Positions 14,701-27,906 of a DNA stretch of 64,000 bases are shown one piece after another. This stretch comes from Malurus cyaneus samueli. Lineage: Eukaryota > Chordata > Aves > Passeriformes > Maluridae. Below the pieces are notes generated by a model. The model saw only the letters and a list, made by a program, of their open reading frames with translations, made no database searches and was not told where the DNA came from. The position numbers and the translations under genes are program-made. Position 1 is the first letter of the stretch. Every line of letters starts with the position of its first letter. The stretch is taken from assembly GCA_009741485.1 (NCBI GenBank), contig CM019214.1, positions 4,077,152 through 4,141,151 on the forward strand. Direction: 5' to 3'.

Positions 14701-17190
14701 TGCATTTTTCATTTTCAGGTTTTCATACATTTGTCTGTAGTAATTTGTTTTGAATCCTGAGCAGTCAAAGCTACATTTGCAGTAAATGTCAGAAGTTATC
14801 CTCTCTAAACAATTGAAATATTGCCATTAAAATGAACGTACTGATGTGTTTAACTATATTGGAAAGTGACTCTTCATGGATAGATTACTTTTACAGTCAC
14901 ACATCAAAATTCCTGTAATTGAGAAGTAGCTAATACAGAATGATTAACAGTAAGAAATAATTAATAATTCCTGTCTGAGTTATCCAAACAAACTTTTATT
15001 GGATATGTTTATTAATTTAAACATGCACAGTATATCATTAAGGTATTTTCTTGCATGATTGATCAATTGAATTAGTTGTTCAGTGGGAGAGGAGTGAAGT
15101 ACCTAAGTATAATGGGAGGCAGGGAAAAAGGGAAGAGAAATTGACTTTCTTCAGGAGATATATTAGCAAAACAAATGAACAATTTTTGCTAGGCAAAATC
15201 AGCATTCATTTCTGCATACCAGAGGGAGCACATTATGTCGAGCATCATGTAGAGCTGAAGGTCAAGGCCAATCTGCTTGCCTCCTATTTTTCAGTGATCC
15301 ATTATTTACTCTTGCTTAGTCAGAGTCACTGGTGCTTCCAAAGGGGGAAACAAAAAAGAAATGGAAGCAAGAGGAGGTTCTACAAGGTGTCATAGTTGCT
15401 GCTGTCGTGGGCGCACACCACCACAATCAAACTGAAGCATCCTGAATGCACCAATTAGTCACTCTAGTAGCAGTGAAACAATTAAAACACGTCTTTGCTG
15501 TGAGCTGTAAATGGAATAGGAAGAGAGTTGTCACCCAAATAGGCTGGAGTTTCTTTGCCTACTGAGTTTACAGTACTGTAAAAAGCAGAATAACACTTGA
15601 TGAGTGTTTTTCCACTTGTCATTTATTTCTGCTTTTTCCAAACTGAGGACAGTTCTGTATGAGACAAAAAATTATGTATTTGTGTTATTGTAGATTCTGG
15701 GAGCGCTACCCATGGAGCTTTCTCTCTAAAGCAATTCATTCCATATGGGTGGGTTGCTATAATTATATCTATGCAGATGCTGAATCCACTTACAATATGC
15801 AGAAACCACGGCTGTTGTTTTTGCAGAAAAATGCAGAAGAAGCTAGAGACAAAAGGCAGCTATTAATCTGGCCTATTAGTATGTGGACAGAATGACTGAT
15901 ACTGGTTTCTCCTCCCAGATTCTCCATTTGTCTCTGGGCTGTGTTTCTATACAGCTGGTGCACACAAAAGATACAAATATTGGTGTATTTCAGTTGCCTT
16001 CTCCTCAAAAAAATGAGTAATTAAAAACATTTTGGATTTTGGTTGGGTTTTTTTTTTTTTTTTTTTCCCAGAACAGAAGTGGTCTACCTTCCATGGACCT
16101 GATCTGGCTGGGAATGTCTGTGTGGCTGAACTATGTCTTATTCACTGTATACTGTATTTCAGGACAGTAATAATGAATGAAAACCACAGTGGGTCTACCC
16201 TGTAATACCAGATTTCTCTGGAACTATTTTTCATCATTCCCTAGTTTCCCCCTGTTTTGCCTGTTTCCTCCTTTTTGTACTTCCATCTGAGTAATTTTGT
16301 ATTTTTGTATTCCATCTGAGGTATCTGAGTGTGACGGGACTCTGCTAAAGTATGTTTATGCCACACCAGATGTTCCCATTCTCTTTCATTATTATTTGTC
16401 TTACTAACATATGAAATGCTTTTCTGTATATTTTCATCTATAATCTTGCACGTCTTAAAATTCACAAAATTAGGAATTGAGCCTATGTTGAGTTTTTGGG
16501 CACTTTAGATATTCCCTGCAACTACAAGCTATATGATCTATGAGCCCAAACTCATCTTTTGTGAAATACCATGTAAATCCTTTCTTGCTGTGTCTATGGT
16601 TTAGAAATCACAATGCAGCCAGAAGTGTGAGATATTAAGCATATCCTTTTATGTACTTGGAATTGATGGCAACTTCAAAGTCAGTCCTCATTCACTGCCT
16701 GGTTTGTTTCACTTCAGAAATGACTTGAACTGCGAACAAAAAGGAGCTGACAGTATTTTCAGATAGGCCCTTTATAGCTGTGCACTTTGCAACTGTATGA
16801 TAGGGCTGTCTCTGTTGCCTTGAATGCAAAATTAGCGTGTTGATATGTGCTGCTACAGACAGAGGAACAGATGTAGTAATTCTACTTTATTTACATGAAA
16901 TCTCTAAAAAAGCGTTTTCTGGCAGCATGCTAGGGATAAATACAGTATCACACATAGGAGCTATGTTAGCTCATTCAGGTGTCAGCTGTGCCATTTGGAT
17001 GTGGGCGAGAGAAGGGAGTCTCATCCCTCCAAGAAGGGCTGGGAGCTCTCTCACGTTCAGCAACCCCAAAATCAGCCTGCCCCTCTGCCCAGGGTCTCTG
17101 CTTGGTGCTGTGCAGGGGGCACCCACTGATAGCAGCACCCCTGGTAGAGTCCTAGACTACGCTATCATATGTTACAATTTTTTATATCTA
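8741..17190. other. Long non-coding stretch, no recognised element
   Basis: No gene or transposon recognised over about 8.4 kb. Low-complexity pieces are a GAAA-like run near 9,275-9,296, A-rich sequence at 10,519-10,560, T runs at about 13,449-13,468 and 16,050-16,068, and a few GC-richer patches (14,500-14,680; 16,990-17,150). Open frames stay under 136 codons and show no known motif. Diverged LTR or DNA-transposon remnants could be hidden in the GC-richer patches. Confidence 0.5.
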
Positions 17191-17340
17191 ATTTTCTTTT
17201 TTTTTTTTTTTTCAAATAGGAAACCCTCTGACCTTTTTTCCTAGTTTGTTTTTGGGGGTTAGCTTTTTTGGTTTGGATTTTGTTTGTTTGGTTAGTTTTG
17301 GGGTTTTGTGGTTTTTGTTTTTTTTTTTTTTTTTTCTTTT
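17191..17340. repeat. T/G-rich low-complexity block with two long T runs
   Basis: Two T runs (about 17,196-17,212 and 17,318-17,335) bracket T/G-rich sequence containing TTTG, GGGG and TTTGG repeats. It resembles the block at 6.13-6.39 kb but is shorter and less pure. Confidence 0.8.
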
Positions 17341-17839
17341 GATTTATTTGGTTTCCCAAATTGATTCCATTTGGTTTCCCCCCACCCCACCCTTTACTTT
17401 CTGTGACTTGGATCTCTCCTGAGCTCATGTGCTCAAGACTGTGTTTCATAGCCAAGATCTTGAGGAACTCAACTGAGATTAGAAAATCGTGGGGGAGGAA
17501 GGGTCTACCAGGATGGGGAAGGATTGCAAACCACAGAGAAGTTCAACACATGTAATCTGAATGAAGGAGTGAGGCTTAAATAAAACCCTATGAGCCTTTT
17601 GAGCTGGGAATATCAGAACTGGGAGTGATGCTGAGCTGGCAGCTGCCACGAGGGAAATCTTTCCTGAGGGATTCTGCCCTCTTCTCCATCCTGTCTCCTC
17701 CTTTGCCATTGTGCAAAGGCTGAGGAAGGAGGTGTTACTCCAGTGATAGTCCTTGCTCTCCCTCACTACTTCACTAAACAGCCAGGTTTAAGCCAGGCTG
17801 TTGCCTCTATTGAATTATCCCTTTTTCACTCTCACAGGT

Positions 17840-19260
17840 ATTCAAACTTTCCAGCGTGGGGTTGGGGATGTTTATTCAGCTTATGAGCAGCCAGACGCAT
17901 TAAAGATGAAATGCCTTGACTCTGAACTGCAGGCAGAAGTGGTGGGAGGAGACGCAGCTAATTTAACTCGGAGGATGATTGATGTGTAGATGTCAATTTC
18001 TATTAATATTCTTTTGAAATCACTGACGCAAGCGTGTTTTTCCCCCACTCAACAGAAAATATAAATAGAAAAACAACAAAACAACCCTATCCCTTTAATT
18101 CACGATACTCAGAGGCAGTTAAGCAAACTCTGTCATTTCAAAGTGTCCTCCACAGGCTCGCAAAAAGCAGCTTATGGTGGTGTTCTTGCCACTTTAAGAA
18201 TATCAAGATGCTGTAACAGAGCTATCCACTCGCTGTTAAAATGTATAAAGCACAAAAAGCAAGTGTCACCTACAGATAGGCTCAGATAAATTGCTTCAAA
18301 ATGTACGGCTCCTTCATTAGACAGCCATTCATTGCATGAAAAGAACTAAATGCATTTGTCGAGGTGTAGCTATAAAAGCCATGCTCAAAATGAAACAGTT
18401 GAGAGCCTGAACACACAGCACTGTTATTCAGAAGTAGCTTTCGAGCAGAGTTTCAACGGGAAGGTGCTGTTTGGTTGGACACAAATCAGCAAACGTTTAG
18501 CCGAAGCGTGAATAATTCAAGCCTGCACGAAGAGCTTTCCGAGGAGAGAAAATGCAAGAATAAAAAAAGAAAGAAAGAAAAAAAAAAAACTTCAAACATT
18601 TGCATCAGCCTTAGAGGACAATACCAGCAGCAGGATTTGAAACAGATTTACAGATTCACTCTCTTTAGGCAGGGAGAGCGCTCATTAAATGCAAGATGCT
18701 TCTGTGGCTCGTGGGCTCGCACGGAGGTAGAGGTTTGCGAGACTGACGTATCAGATAAAGTCAGAGTGGTTACCACACCGACGGTGTAGCAGCTGCATAA
18801 TAAATGATGGAGAGAATCATGTTAGGCATGCCCACCTAACCTAACTTGAATCATGCGAAAGGGGAGCTGCTGGAATTCAAATAGACTTTCTGGTTCCCAG
18901 CAGTCGGCAGTAATAGAATGCTTTCAGGAAGATGACAGATGCAGGGGAAAGATGCTGTTTTGCACTATCTTGATTTGTTACGGCAGCCAACTTATTGGCA
19001 TGATGGAGTGACAAGAAAAGCAGCTGGCATGGAAGGTAGGATTATCAAAGCTATTGCATCATTATGAATGTAATTAGAAACTGACCATGACAAAGCATAT
19101 GCTAGAATGAGCTGTCGCCGATGGCAGAGGATTTGTTGCTGAGGTCTCGAAACTCTGAAAACAAAATTCCTCGTGCAAAATGGATTTTGCAGTTTCATTT
19201 ATGCTTGTGTTACTCTTTCTCTCCTGTTCGCCTCCAAGCTCGGGGAATTGCTTGCTTGAA
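17840..19260. promoter_or_regulatory. Candidate conserved non-coding (enhancer-like) block
   Basis: By eye I count about 33 CpG dinucleotides in 17,941-19,260, against about 3 in the 900 bases 22,300-23,200. Methylated CpG decays in neutral vertebrate DNA, so retention without island-level density is what constrained non-coding DNA tends to show. No CR1 or LTR is recognisable inside, and base composition is balanced apart from a GAAA/A run at about 18,566-18,590. Homeodomain-type TAATTA cores occur, for example near 19,072. A 104-codon open frame (18,475-18,789) has a lysine-rich stretch encoded by the A run and no recognisable domain, so I do not call it a gene. A regulatory role is inference; no orthologue or target gene can be named from sequence alone. 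Confidence 0.4.
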
Positions 19261-20039
19261 AGAGAGTGTTCTGTTAGGATGAGACTGAAGAATAAAGTAT
19301 TTTCTAAATGTGTGAAGCCTCAGGTAGATAGAAACAAACAAATGTGAAAAAGGACTGGGAAAAGCTCTTTCTGATTTACTAGCAAGCTCTGATTGATATA
19401 TTGGCATATTGAGGAATTCCAGAGAAATGAAGATGCATGTACTGAATGCTCTGGTATAATGAAAAGATATTATTGCATGTCTGCTTTACAGTTAGTTTTT
19501 ATGACAGGTTTTATTCCCCATCAGTTTTTAGCTCTTGACATTTATTCGGTTGTTCAGTATTATATAAAGAAAATACATCAATATCTCCTGCAGGGTTTCT
19601 CAACAACTCCAGCATCTGTTTCAGCTATTGAACTGTATTCACGTTTTGCCAACTTGATGCCTACCCAGCTGGTCTATCATTTCTCGCTTGATTACTGTTC
19701 TTAATTTCTCTGTATCAACTTGTTTCAGACAGGATTTTGAAAGCTGTTAATGAGAAATGACAGTTACTGCTTAACTATTGATAACTCGAGTATTCTCTTA
19801 TTTTTGAAACATTGGAGAGCATTTCTGTGTGCGTTTTATTAAATTCGTTTTCTGTGTTGCACTGTGAGGTTTTCACATAGTGATTGAATTTAGCTGTGAA
19901 TACTTTAGATGGTCACCAGCATAACTTGCAGCTGTGCATTTTGAGAGAGTTTAAGAATATTTACAGGTGTTTGGTTTGGTGCAGGTATTGTCTTACTGTA
20001 TGTTCCTTCCTCCTGTCCACCTGTCCCCCCCTCAACAAA

Positions 20040-21370
20040 TATCCTCCCTCTCTGTCACGGTGAACAGTTATTAAGTGCGTACTGTACATATTGAAATATA
20101 TTTTATCACCACTAGGGTGAAACTGCTAAGCAGCTCCGAACAGGTGATATGAACAGGTTTAAAACAGACGTCAGCTCTATCCGAGTGGATCACCCTCGGT
20201 CTAACAAGTAAAAGTAGTGCTTTCTAAATATAAGACATTCTTTCCTTCCTATTTGAAGGTTCAGCAACCACTCAAATGCTGCTTGATATCTCACAGGCTA
20301 TGATTATACTAAATTACTTGGATTGTTTTGCTTTACAAAATGCTTGCTTTTATGCAAACTCCAGTCTTCATTAGATCTGTCATTTTTTCCAAGGTGATAA
20401 TCAAGATATCTCTTGTCATACTGGATATTCACTTTTCTGACTTTATCTTAAATTACTTTGTTGGCTGTCCTGTGTGTTGTCTTGTCAACAGGGATCAGGC
20501 TATTAAACACTAAATGTTGCTGAGTATTGCTGTAACAGTTTTAGAAAGATAGATGTTTCTAGATACTCAGCAGTGAACCAGCCTGTAGAAAGTTTGAATG
20601 TAAAGATCAGTAAAACTAATAGCCAGTGTTATTAAGCATTTCCCTATTTTGATCATCTGCAAGAGGCATTTTAAATGATTTTGTAACTGCCGGGAGGGGA
20701 GATGTACTCATTAACAGAGAGGATCACTGTGGAGTAAGAGCAGCCAAAAATAGTTCCGTAGTTTTGACGGCAGTAAAATAAAATGTTATTCTATTTCATG
20801 GCAGTTCAATTAAATTTAACAGTAATTTGTCATTGTTGATCAAAATGAAACCAGAGGGTAACCCCTATAAACAGCTTAAGTACTGTTCTCCTTTTCATGG
20901 TAGCAGTAAAACTGTTTTATATTGCATATATTATATTTATACTCCTGAAGCTGCTTAGCCTCTCCATGTCTCCAGAGTGCTGGCTGACAAGCATCATACA
21001 GTAGTTGCCTAAAATGGTCTTTTCCTCCTGATGCCAGTAATTGTAACTTCATGTTGTCCATGGCCATCACACGGCTGACAAGTGATTTTATAGTTTGTTT
21101 CTGTTTTCTCGATAGTACTGGATTTTAGCTTTCTCTTTCACTGATGGATTAATAGGACACTAGGTGGAGCCAGCTGTTGATTATAAATAGAGCTGAAGTA
21201 ATACAGGCCTGTCTAATGAGCAAGCCCCTGTATCTAATGCTTATTATTAAAAATAACAATTTGAAACGTTAATAATTGACTTGAAACTCAGTCGTGAAAG
21301 TCTAGCTGTGGTGGGATTAGAGGAAACCATAAATTCATTTTCCTTTCATCTTAGAAGATTGTAATCAAAC
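20040..21370. promoter_or_regulatory. Second candidate conserved non-coding block
   Basis: This continues the transposon-free interval, with scattered CpGs around 20,055-20,200, 20,690-20,780 and 21,060-21,300. Two sites resemble the CTCF core: CCACTAGGGTG at about 20,111 and CACTAGGTGGAG at about 21,159, each off the usual consensus by about two positions. AT-rich homeodomain-like motifs (TAATTG, ATTTAAC) are common. No coding potential is visible. The call is weaker than for the neighbouring block. Confidence 0.25.
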
Positions 21371-23434
21371 ATGAAAAATAATAAGGAAAGAGCATCTACA
21401 TTCAATGAAGAGGGCTGGGAAGCAAATGAACGGAAATAGAAAAAGAAGAGAGAAGCAGCAATAAGAACCAGCAGATGTTTCTACTATAGATACATGCAGA
21501 TATCCAGTTGTGTATCTGTACATCCTCTGCCTGATGCACACAGATTTTCTCTCGTCCTTACATTTAAATCTTCCTTCCGTTCTGTCTTCCTGACAGCTCT
21601 AATTGATAGAGCTGACATCTTTCCCTTTATATTTAGATATGGGATCCGTGTTTTCAAATCTCTACTTGGGAGGGTGTTCTAAAAGGTGTGCAAGGGCACA
21701 GAGAGTTTTCACTCACGTGCTGGCCAGACACAATCAGGAAAACTGTGAAAGGTTATTTACTGACTGAGGTGGAGTCTGGTTGTCTGTGCTCCTTCACATG
21801 ATTCTGGTTATTAATCCTAGTCAAGGATAAGGAATCTCTACTCCCAGGCAGTGTGACAAGACAAGAAAAATACACTCCCTTCCACACAGATTTACAGATA
21901 CAGACCTCAGGTGTGGTGCATATATTAATTCAGCAAAGAAGAGATAGAAATCAGGATGTATGCTGATACTTGGTTACATGAACTGAAGAGGAAAGCTCAG
22001 GAAATAAGTGTGAAATGACAGGCAAAAACAGAGATTAAAGATATGGGCTGGGGCAGAACAACGATAATCCCCATCAGCATCTGTTAAGAGATATACTTGC
22101 AAGTTCAGTGTCTTGTTCTTACAGGAGTGAAAGGGAATTGGGCATGGGAGATGCTCAAGCCAGTAAGGAAAACTTGTGGAGGAGGGAAATGACAGCTGCC
22201 TAACACTGCAGGAGCAACGAAGTTTACAAGACCAGGGATTGACCTTTTTCGACGTTATTCATAGAAACTTACAATTTTAGTTCTGACAGGAGGGTTAGAA
22301 CGCTCCTGTTCTATACAAAATGAAATTTGCATGGAATTATTGCTTTTTGAAGGAGCCTTGCAGGAAGCAATGCTGCATTTTCAGCCTTAAGAGGCCTTTT
22401 TGGTTATGAGCTGTGCAGTTTGTGCTCAACTGCAGAAGCATGGGAGGAGATCAGCTATGGTGGGGAAAAAGTTTATTAGTTTTGCAAATCGTTCAATATT
22501 TTATTGAGGCTAGGCCATTATAATTTTTTTTAAATTATTTTAATGGATAGTCTTAGCCAGAAACAAGTCTTTGAAATGTGTTATGGTGTCAGTACTTCCA
22601 TATCTGTTTCTGTACAGTTCCTGTGCACCAGCACCCCAGGACTAGCTTTGAATGAGCTCATCCTGACATGCCCTGAATTTTCTTTCTGACAAGAAGGTGT
22701 GTGTAGTGTGGCAGCTCTTGGCTTTCTGCTGCTGGTCACCTGCTGCTTCACTCAGCTTGTGGTTCCTTCTGCACAAAGTTGAAATTTTAGTTGAGAAACA
22801 CCCACAGTGTGGGGAAGTGTCTGACCATCTTGGGCAAGGGTCATGAGAAGCTGAGCCAGAAGAAAAAGAAGATGTGCTCCTTCTCTCTGTCAGTCAAATC
22901 TGTCATTTTAAAAATCCACTAGAATGAGGAGGAGTGCAGGAAGAGGGGAAATAGCACATAAGGTGAGGAATGAAAGGGCTCTGGGTTTTCCATGAGACAG
23001 GCATTTGATGAATGAATGGTAATCACCTTGCAAGAAAAGCATAAGGAAAGGCACATATGGAAGTCAAATTGTCCAAGGGTTGTTACTGAGCATCTGGTTA
23101 TGTACTGCCAGAAAGCGTTATACAAAGACATATTACATCTGAGCAAAATGTATTAATAAATTAAGTCTGTTAGCAAAAAGGGGAATATGTTTGTCCTTCA
23201 AAACTCTGAGTTCAAACTCTGTGCGGCTTTTACTTATTTATTCATATTGTGTAACCGAATTGAATTTGCTAGCACTTTGGGGAGGGATATATTTGATAAT
23301 AAATGCTAAAGGTTATACTTTCACTCCACCCCTTATAGAGGTTGGGGACTTTTTGTGTTGGTTTCTTGTTTTTTTTTTTTTTGTTAGGGTTTTTTTTTCA
23401 CAGAATGTTAAACCACATATCCATGAAATCACAC
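21371..23434. other. Non-coding stretch, no recognised element
   Basis: Nothing recognised. A T-rich segment with a run of 13 T lies at about 23,368-23,398, just before the CR1 copy. Confidence 0.55.
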
Positions 23435-23961
23435 ATTTTAACCTCTCCCTCTATTCTACCCTTATGAGATCCCACCTGGAATACTGGGTCCACGTCTGGG
23501 CCCCCCAATATAAAAAAGAAACATGCTGGAGCTGATGCAGAGGGCCATGAAGATGATCAGAGCTGGAGCACCTCTCCTATGAGGACAGGCTGAGAGGGTT
23601 GGGGTTTTTCAGCCTGGAGAAGAGAAAGTTCTGGGGAGGCCACATAGAACCCTCCCAGTACCTAAAGGGGACTTACAAGGAGTCTGAGGAGGGACATTTT
23701 ACAAGGCTGTGCAAGTGACAGGACAAGGGGGAATGGTTTTAAACTGAAGGAGTAAAAGTTTAGATTTAAAAAGCATTTTTTTTACAGTGAGAGGGGTAAA
23801 ACACAGGAACAAGTTTTCCAGAAAGGTGGGTGCCCCATCTTTGGGAGCATTCGAGCTGGATGGCGCTCTGAACAACTCAACCTAGATGAAGAGATTACAG
23901 GGAGGTTGGAATAGATGACCTTAGAAAGATCCCTTACAACTCAGACTATTCTATGATTTCT
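23435..23961 (+). mobile_element. CR1 LINE 3' end (ORF2 C-terminus plus 3' UTR)
   Basis: The first hundred bases encode the end of the CR1 ORF2 protein: the translation reads LYSTLMRSHLEYWVHVWAPQ, the conserved block at the C-terminus of avian CR1 reverse transcriptase. The frame is then lost. The rest follows the CR1 3' untranslated region (the GAGCACCTCTCCTATGAGGA block, then the AGCCTGGAGAAGAGAAAG block) and finishes at the typical ATTCTATG terminus near 23,950. It is strongly 5'-truncated and inactive. Confidence 0.9.
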
Positions 23962-25246
23962 TAAACTGCAAGGTACAAGTGGTCTTGCATTTTCCCTGCT
24001 CTGGGCCACCAGCTCCATGAGATTCACTGCAGAACTGAGGAGATGAACACAGGATCTGTTCCTTGCAGAAATGGCCTGGACACAACAGACCTGGTGATGC
24101 AGTCATGAAAGAGGGAGAGCTGAAATAGAGAGGTGAAAGAAGAGAAATCAAAGCTTTACCAGAAATGGAAGAATGGAAGCAATAATAGTTTACTTGCGTA
24201 TTTTTGAATTTTTCTTTATGGTCTGAGCATCTGTGCATCAGAATAAAGATGCAAGATGCACCTGTTTATAAAAATCAGGAACTAGATGCACTGCAGTTTC
24301 TCTGGCTTTTGTTATCTTTAGAATAGATCTTAGTCTTAAAAAAGGAAAATCAGAAAAGTAAATCAAGATCAGTCACCCAGTTTTTTTCATTAGTATCCTC
24401 AAGTTACCCAGCTCAGTGTTTTACATGACCATGCTGTTCTTTACAAGGTGTTTCTTTCATTTGCATTTCCCTAAAGATCCTTCACACAGCACAACCAGTT
24501 CTCTGACTTGCTTGATGGCACAGAAACTGAAATTACTGAAATGGCCAAGGACATATAATTGTTTTTAACCAATGCTGACAAGATTCTTATTTTTTGCTTT
24601 CTTTTTTTTCCTACCCTCCGTTCCCTCCTGCCCAAGACTTGCTGTAACTGGGGAAAGCAAAAGACTGTATGAAGTTAAAGTAGAATTTGAACAAACGTTA
24701 AGAGTCTTGAAGCTTGTGGGGTTTTTTTTTAATCTACATCTAGTCTTACCTTCACCTCTTTTCGTGTCCTTCTGAGGATTAGGAATGAAGAGCATGTGGA
24801 ATTTCTTCATGGGATCAGCTTCTTTTAGCATTCACTTCTGATCACTTATATTGATCTGGTTCCCTGAAACTTAAAAGGCATACTAAATAAAACCACCACA
24901 TGCTGCTTTCTGTAGACTTTCTTTTTATGAGCAGCTTGTTATTTTTTTTACAGACATTATGCAGGTCACATTTGTCTTTGCAACAAATAAAGCACATGTA
25001 CTGGGAAGAAATGCGTCATTTTATCTTTTTTTGTAACAAAAATCATTTAAATATTCCCACGCTATGCTCATATTTAACACATCTTTATTTCATCTTACTA
25101 CAAAATATCATTTATAATGGGAACTCCTCTGTAATTTGATACTAATGGTACCAAATGGTATTTAACAAATATCCCTAGGTACAGAGACCACTTTGTCAAA
25201 GGACAAGCTGAAGTTTCACCAATTTGTTAAAATTAAGGGTTTTGCC
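23962..25246. other. Non-coding stretch, no recognised element
   Basis: No gene or repeat family recognised. Pyrimidine-rich sequence occurs at about 24,596-24,640. Confidence 0.55.
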
Positions 25247-25370
25247 AAAAAAAAAAACAAACACAAAAAAAAAAACAAAAAAAAAAAAAAAAAAAACAAA
25301 AACACCACCACCACCAAAAAAAAAAAAAAAAAAGAAAAAGAAAAAAAAAAAAAAACCAAAAAAACCAACT
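25247..25370. repeat. A-rich low-complexity tract with (ACC)n core
   Basis: About 120 bases of nearly pure A interrupted by C and G, with a short ACC/CAC trinucleotide repeat near 25,302-25,315. Lysine-rich open frames over it are artefacts. Confidence 0.9.
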
Positions 25371-26640
25371 ACTTTTCATTCATTTGGTTTTCATTCACTG
25401 TTGGTAAGGACTGCAGACAGTGAAATGTGCAACCTGTTGTCTTCAGTAAGGACTGCAGGCCCTTTAATGTGACTGAACCAGGTTTAATAACAAGGCAGAA
25501 AAGTAAAGTTATTAAACAACTTCATGAACATGGAAAATACTGTATTTATATTTTTTCTGAGTAATAATGGCAGGAATTTTTTTAAACTGGATGCTTTGAT
25601 GAAGTTGTTTTGGTGCCATTGAAATATTCAGTGGTTGAAGATTAAAGTTAAGGTAATTAAGAACTTTAAAGTGTTTATGGTTCAGTGTCTGTGATTACTT
25701 TCAGACTAATGGTAAATTTATTGACTTCTCATTTCTTAGTGGCCTTGTTTTGGACTACTGAAGGGCACAAGGGATTTTCATCTTGTGAATGAATTTGGTA
25801 CTTAGCAAAACATTTCAAAACCAGTGAAATAAATTGCCAGCCCAGTGTTATTAAATCTTTGTATGCATGTTTCTCTTCAGATATTTCTGCAGAAGCAAAG
25901 AACAAAAATCATGTCACAGATGCTGATAAATCCCAGTAGCTAATTATATTTATTCCCAGGTTGTGTTATTTTTCAAAACTTCAGAAATAATGAGGATTAG
26001 GGAAGAGATCAGTTATGATGCTACCTTAACCAAGAAAAAACAAATCCTAAGATGGAGGGTTATGAGGAGACTCTCAGGCTATGACTTAAAGGATATAATG
26101 AGGAAGCAAAAATTAAAAATTCTTGACATTCCCTGGCTCCATGTCCCAAGTAAAACCAGCACAACATGCCCACAGAATGCAAGAAGTCAAATATGGTCTG
26201 CTCCCTTCAGAGAAGTTGTTCTTTAATTCCTGTTGAGTTCCTTTAGGCAATTAAAATGCTTTATGTAGCAATACTTCATTGTCTGTCATAACACCTAATC
26301 CTGCACTTTTCTTACAGCCACTTTTGTTGAACTGGGTGGGTCTAAATGGGACTTTAAATTGTCAGCCTTAGACAAAGTGTTGGTGCAGATGAGAGAGGTC
26401 CTGAAACAGCAGGGGAGTGGTGTACAGCTGAAGAGAACCAATTAGGGGTGTTCCTTCAGGAACAAGCAAATGAATTTTTCCTCAATGAGTCCTTAATGAA
26501 AATGGTATTTATTATGATATTCTGTGTGACCTGGCTGACCCATCAAATAAGAAGCAGCCCAAGCAGCTCTGCCTGTCTACATTTACTACACAGTTTTAAA
26601 AATCTGCCTAAGCCTAGAGAGTACGGCATTTATTAATTTA
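25371..26640. other. Non-coding stretch, no recognised element
   Basis: Nothing recognised. An 87-codon open frame at 25,963-26,226 is charged and helical-looking but matches no family known to me. Confidence 0.5.
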
Positions 26641-26772
26641 TTATTATTTAACCTCAATGTTTTATTATCTATTTTGTGGGATCAGTATATGTGGTATGTG
26701 ACAAATGGTGGAGAAAAGTGACTTTGCTCTAGGGAACAATATGTAATTAATGTGAAGGGTCTGCTTTGTGTC
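26641..26772 (+). repeat. 132-bp direct repeat, copy A
   Basis: This aligns without gaps to 27,907-28,038 (offset 1,266) with 9 mismatches, about 93% identity. Six of the mismatches fall in the first 40 bases; 26,703-26,764 is identical. The sequence itself is not a repeat family I recognise. Confidence 0.95.
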
Positions 26773-27906
26773 CTGAAAACCAGGCACAGAATGATGACTG
26801 CAAACCTTGGCCAGCTGTGAGGCTGTAAATACCCTGAGCAGAAAGGGGACTGCATTTTATGGCATTCTTGGTACTCACAGTTCGAGGATTTTTACACTGA
26901 ATGAAAATTGTGTTGTGCAGAGACGAGCCACCCATTGATGATTCTGGGATGCCATGGAAACAGAGGTACCCTCATTAGTCACTGCAGTTTGTGTGAGCCA
27001 GAGATAGGTGTGTCACTGGGAATCCTCCACAGCCCCTGCTTCAACAGAAACACTGAAACTGGGAGAGAGAGAGAAGAGACATCTGCATTGGAAGGGAGGA
27101 AATGTGAACCAATCAACGAGGGAAATGCAGTGGTGTCAATTCAGAGGATTAACTTATTCTGCTGCTGCTTCATGCAACTTGTTGGTGTCTGCCAGGACAG
27201 GAGATAATGATTTTTACCTGAGTGAACAACCATCTCAGAGCAGCATTATTATAACTCAGGAGAGAAAACACAAGGTATTTGGTTTGTTTTGCAGCATAGT
27301 TTTCTGGTTTAACACTTTGCCTCAGAACTTGTAGAAATATGAGAAAGCACAAAGAAACAAGAGAAAACAAACTGAGAGGTGTATCAGTGCTGAAATTGTA
27401 GGTTTTATTTTGTTCTCTGGGATTTTATTATGTCCCATGTCTTTTGAGTTAATTTAAAGGGAGAATGAACTCGTATTGATAGTGCTGGACAGAGCTGCAT
27501 TGACAGGATGGGAAAAGCAATTCTTTGTGCCCCCAGCATTGGTGTGGGACTGGGAAGCATTGGCCTCTCCCAGTTCAGTGCTCTCCTGGATGGAGATGTG
27601 GAAGGAGAACAATGCAGAGATTTTGGGGGTGATGATGTCTCTTTCCTAAATGATTGTGTTTGATGTAGGTGTCAGGTCGATGGCACCAGGGGAAGGGGCT
27701 GCAGGGGTGGCCTACATGGAAAAGGTCAGAGTCTGTCCCAGGTCTGACAAAGCTGGTCCCAGCCAGCCCCAATGGATCCTCTCCAGGGCACAGCTGAGCC
27801 CACAGCAACAAAGGTGGTGCCTCAGGAAGAGCCTGTTCAAGAAAGGGAAAAGCCCTGCAGCAGCTGAGGGGAATACTGTGTGAAACAGCAGGGGGAAGAA
27901 CAAGCT
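26773..27906. other. Spacer between the two 132-bp repeat copies
   Basis: About 1.13 kb without a recognisable gene. The right part (about 27,500-27,900) is GC-richer and similar in texture to bird ERVL-like sequence, but I cannot assign it securely. Confidence 0.35.

Noticed and set aside
18475..18789. 104-codon open frame in the CpG-retaining block
   Set aside because: Its lysine-rich part is encoded by a GAAA/A low-complexity run and the remainder matches no family; constraint there, if real, is more likely non-coding.
27500..27905. GC-richer segment before the second 132-bp repeat copy, similar in texture to ERVL internal sequence
   Set aside because: I could not match it block by block to a remembered element, so it is not called.
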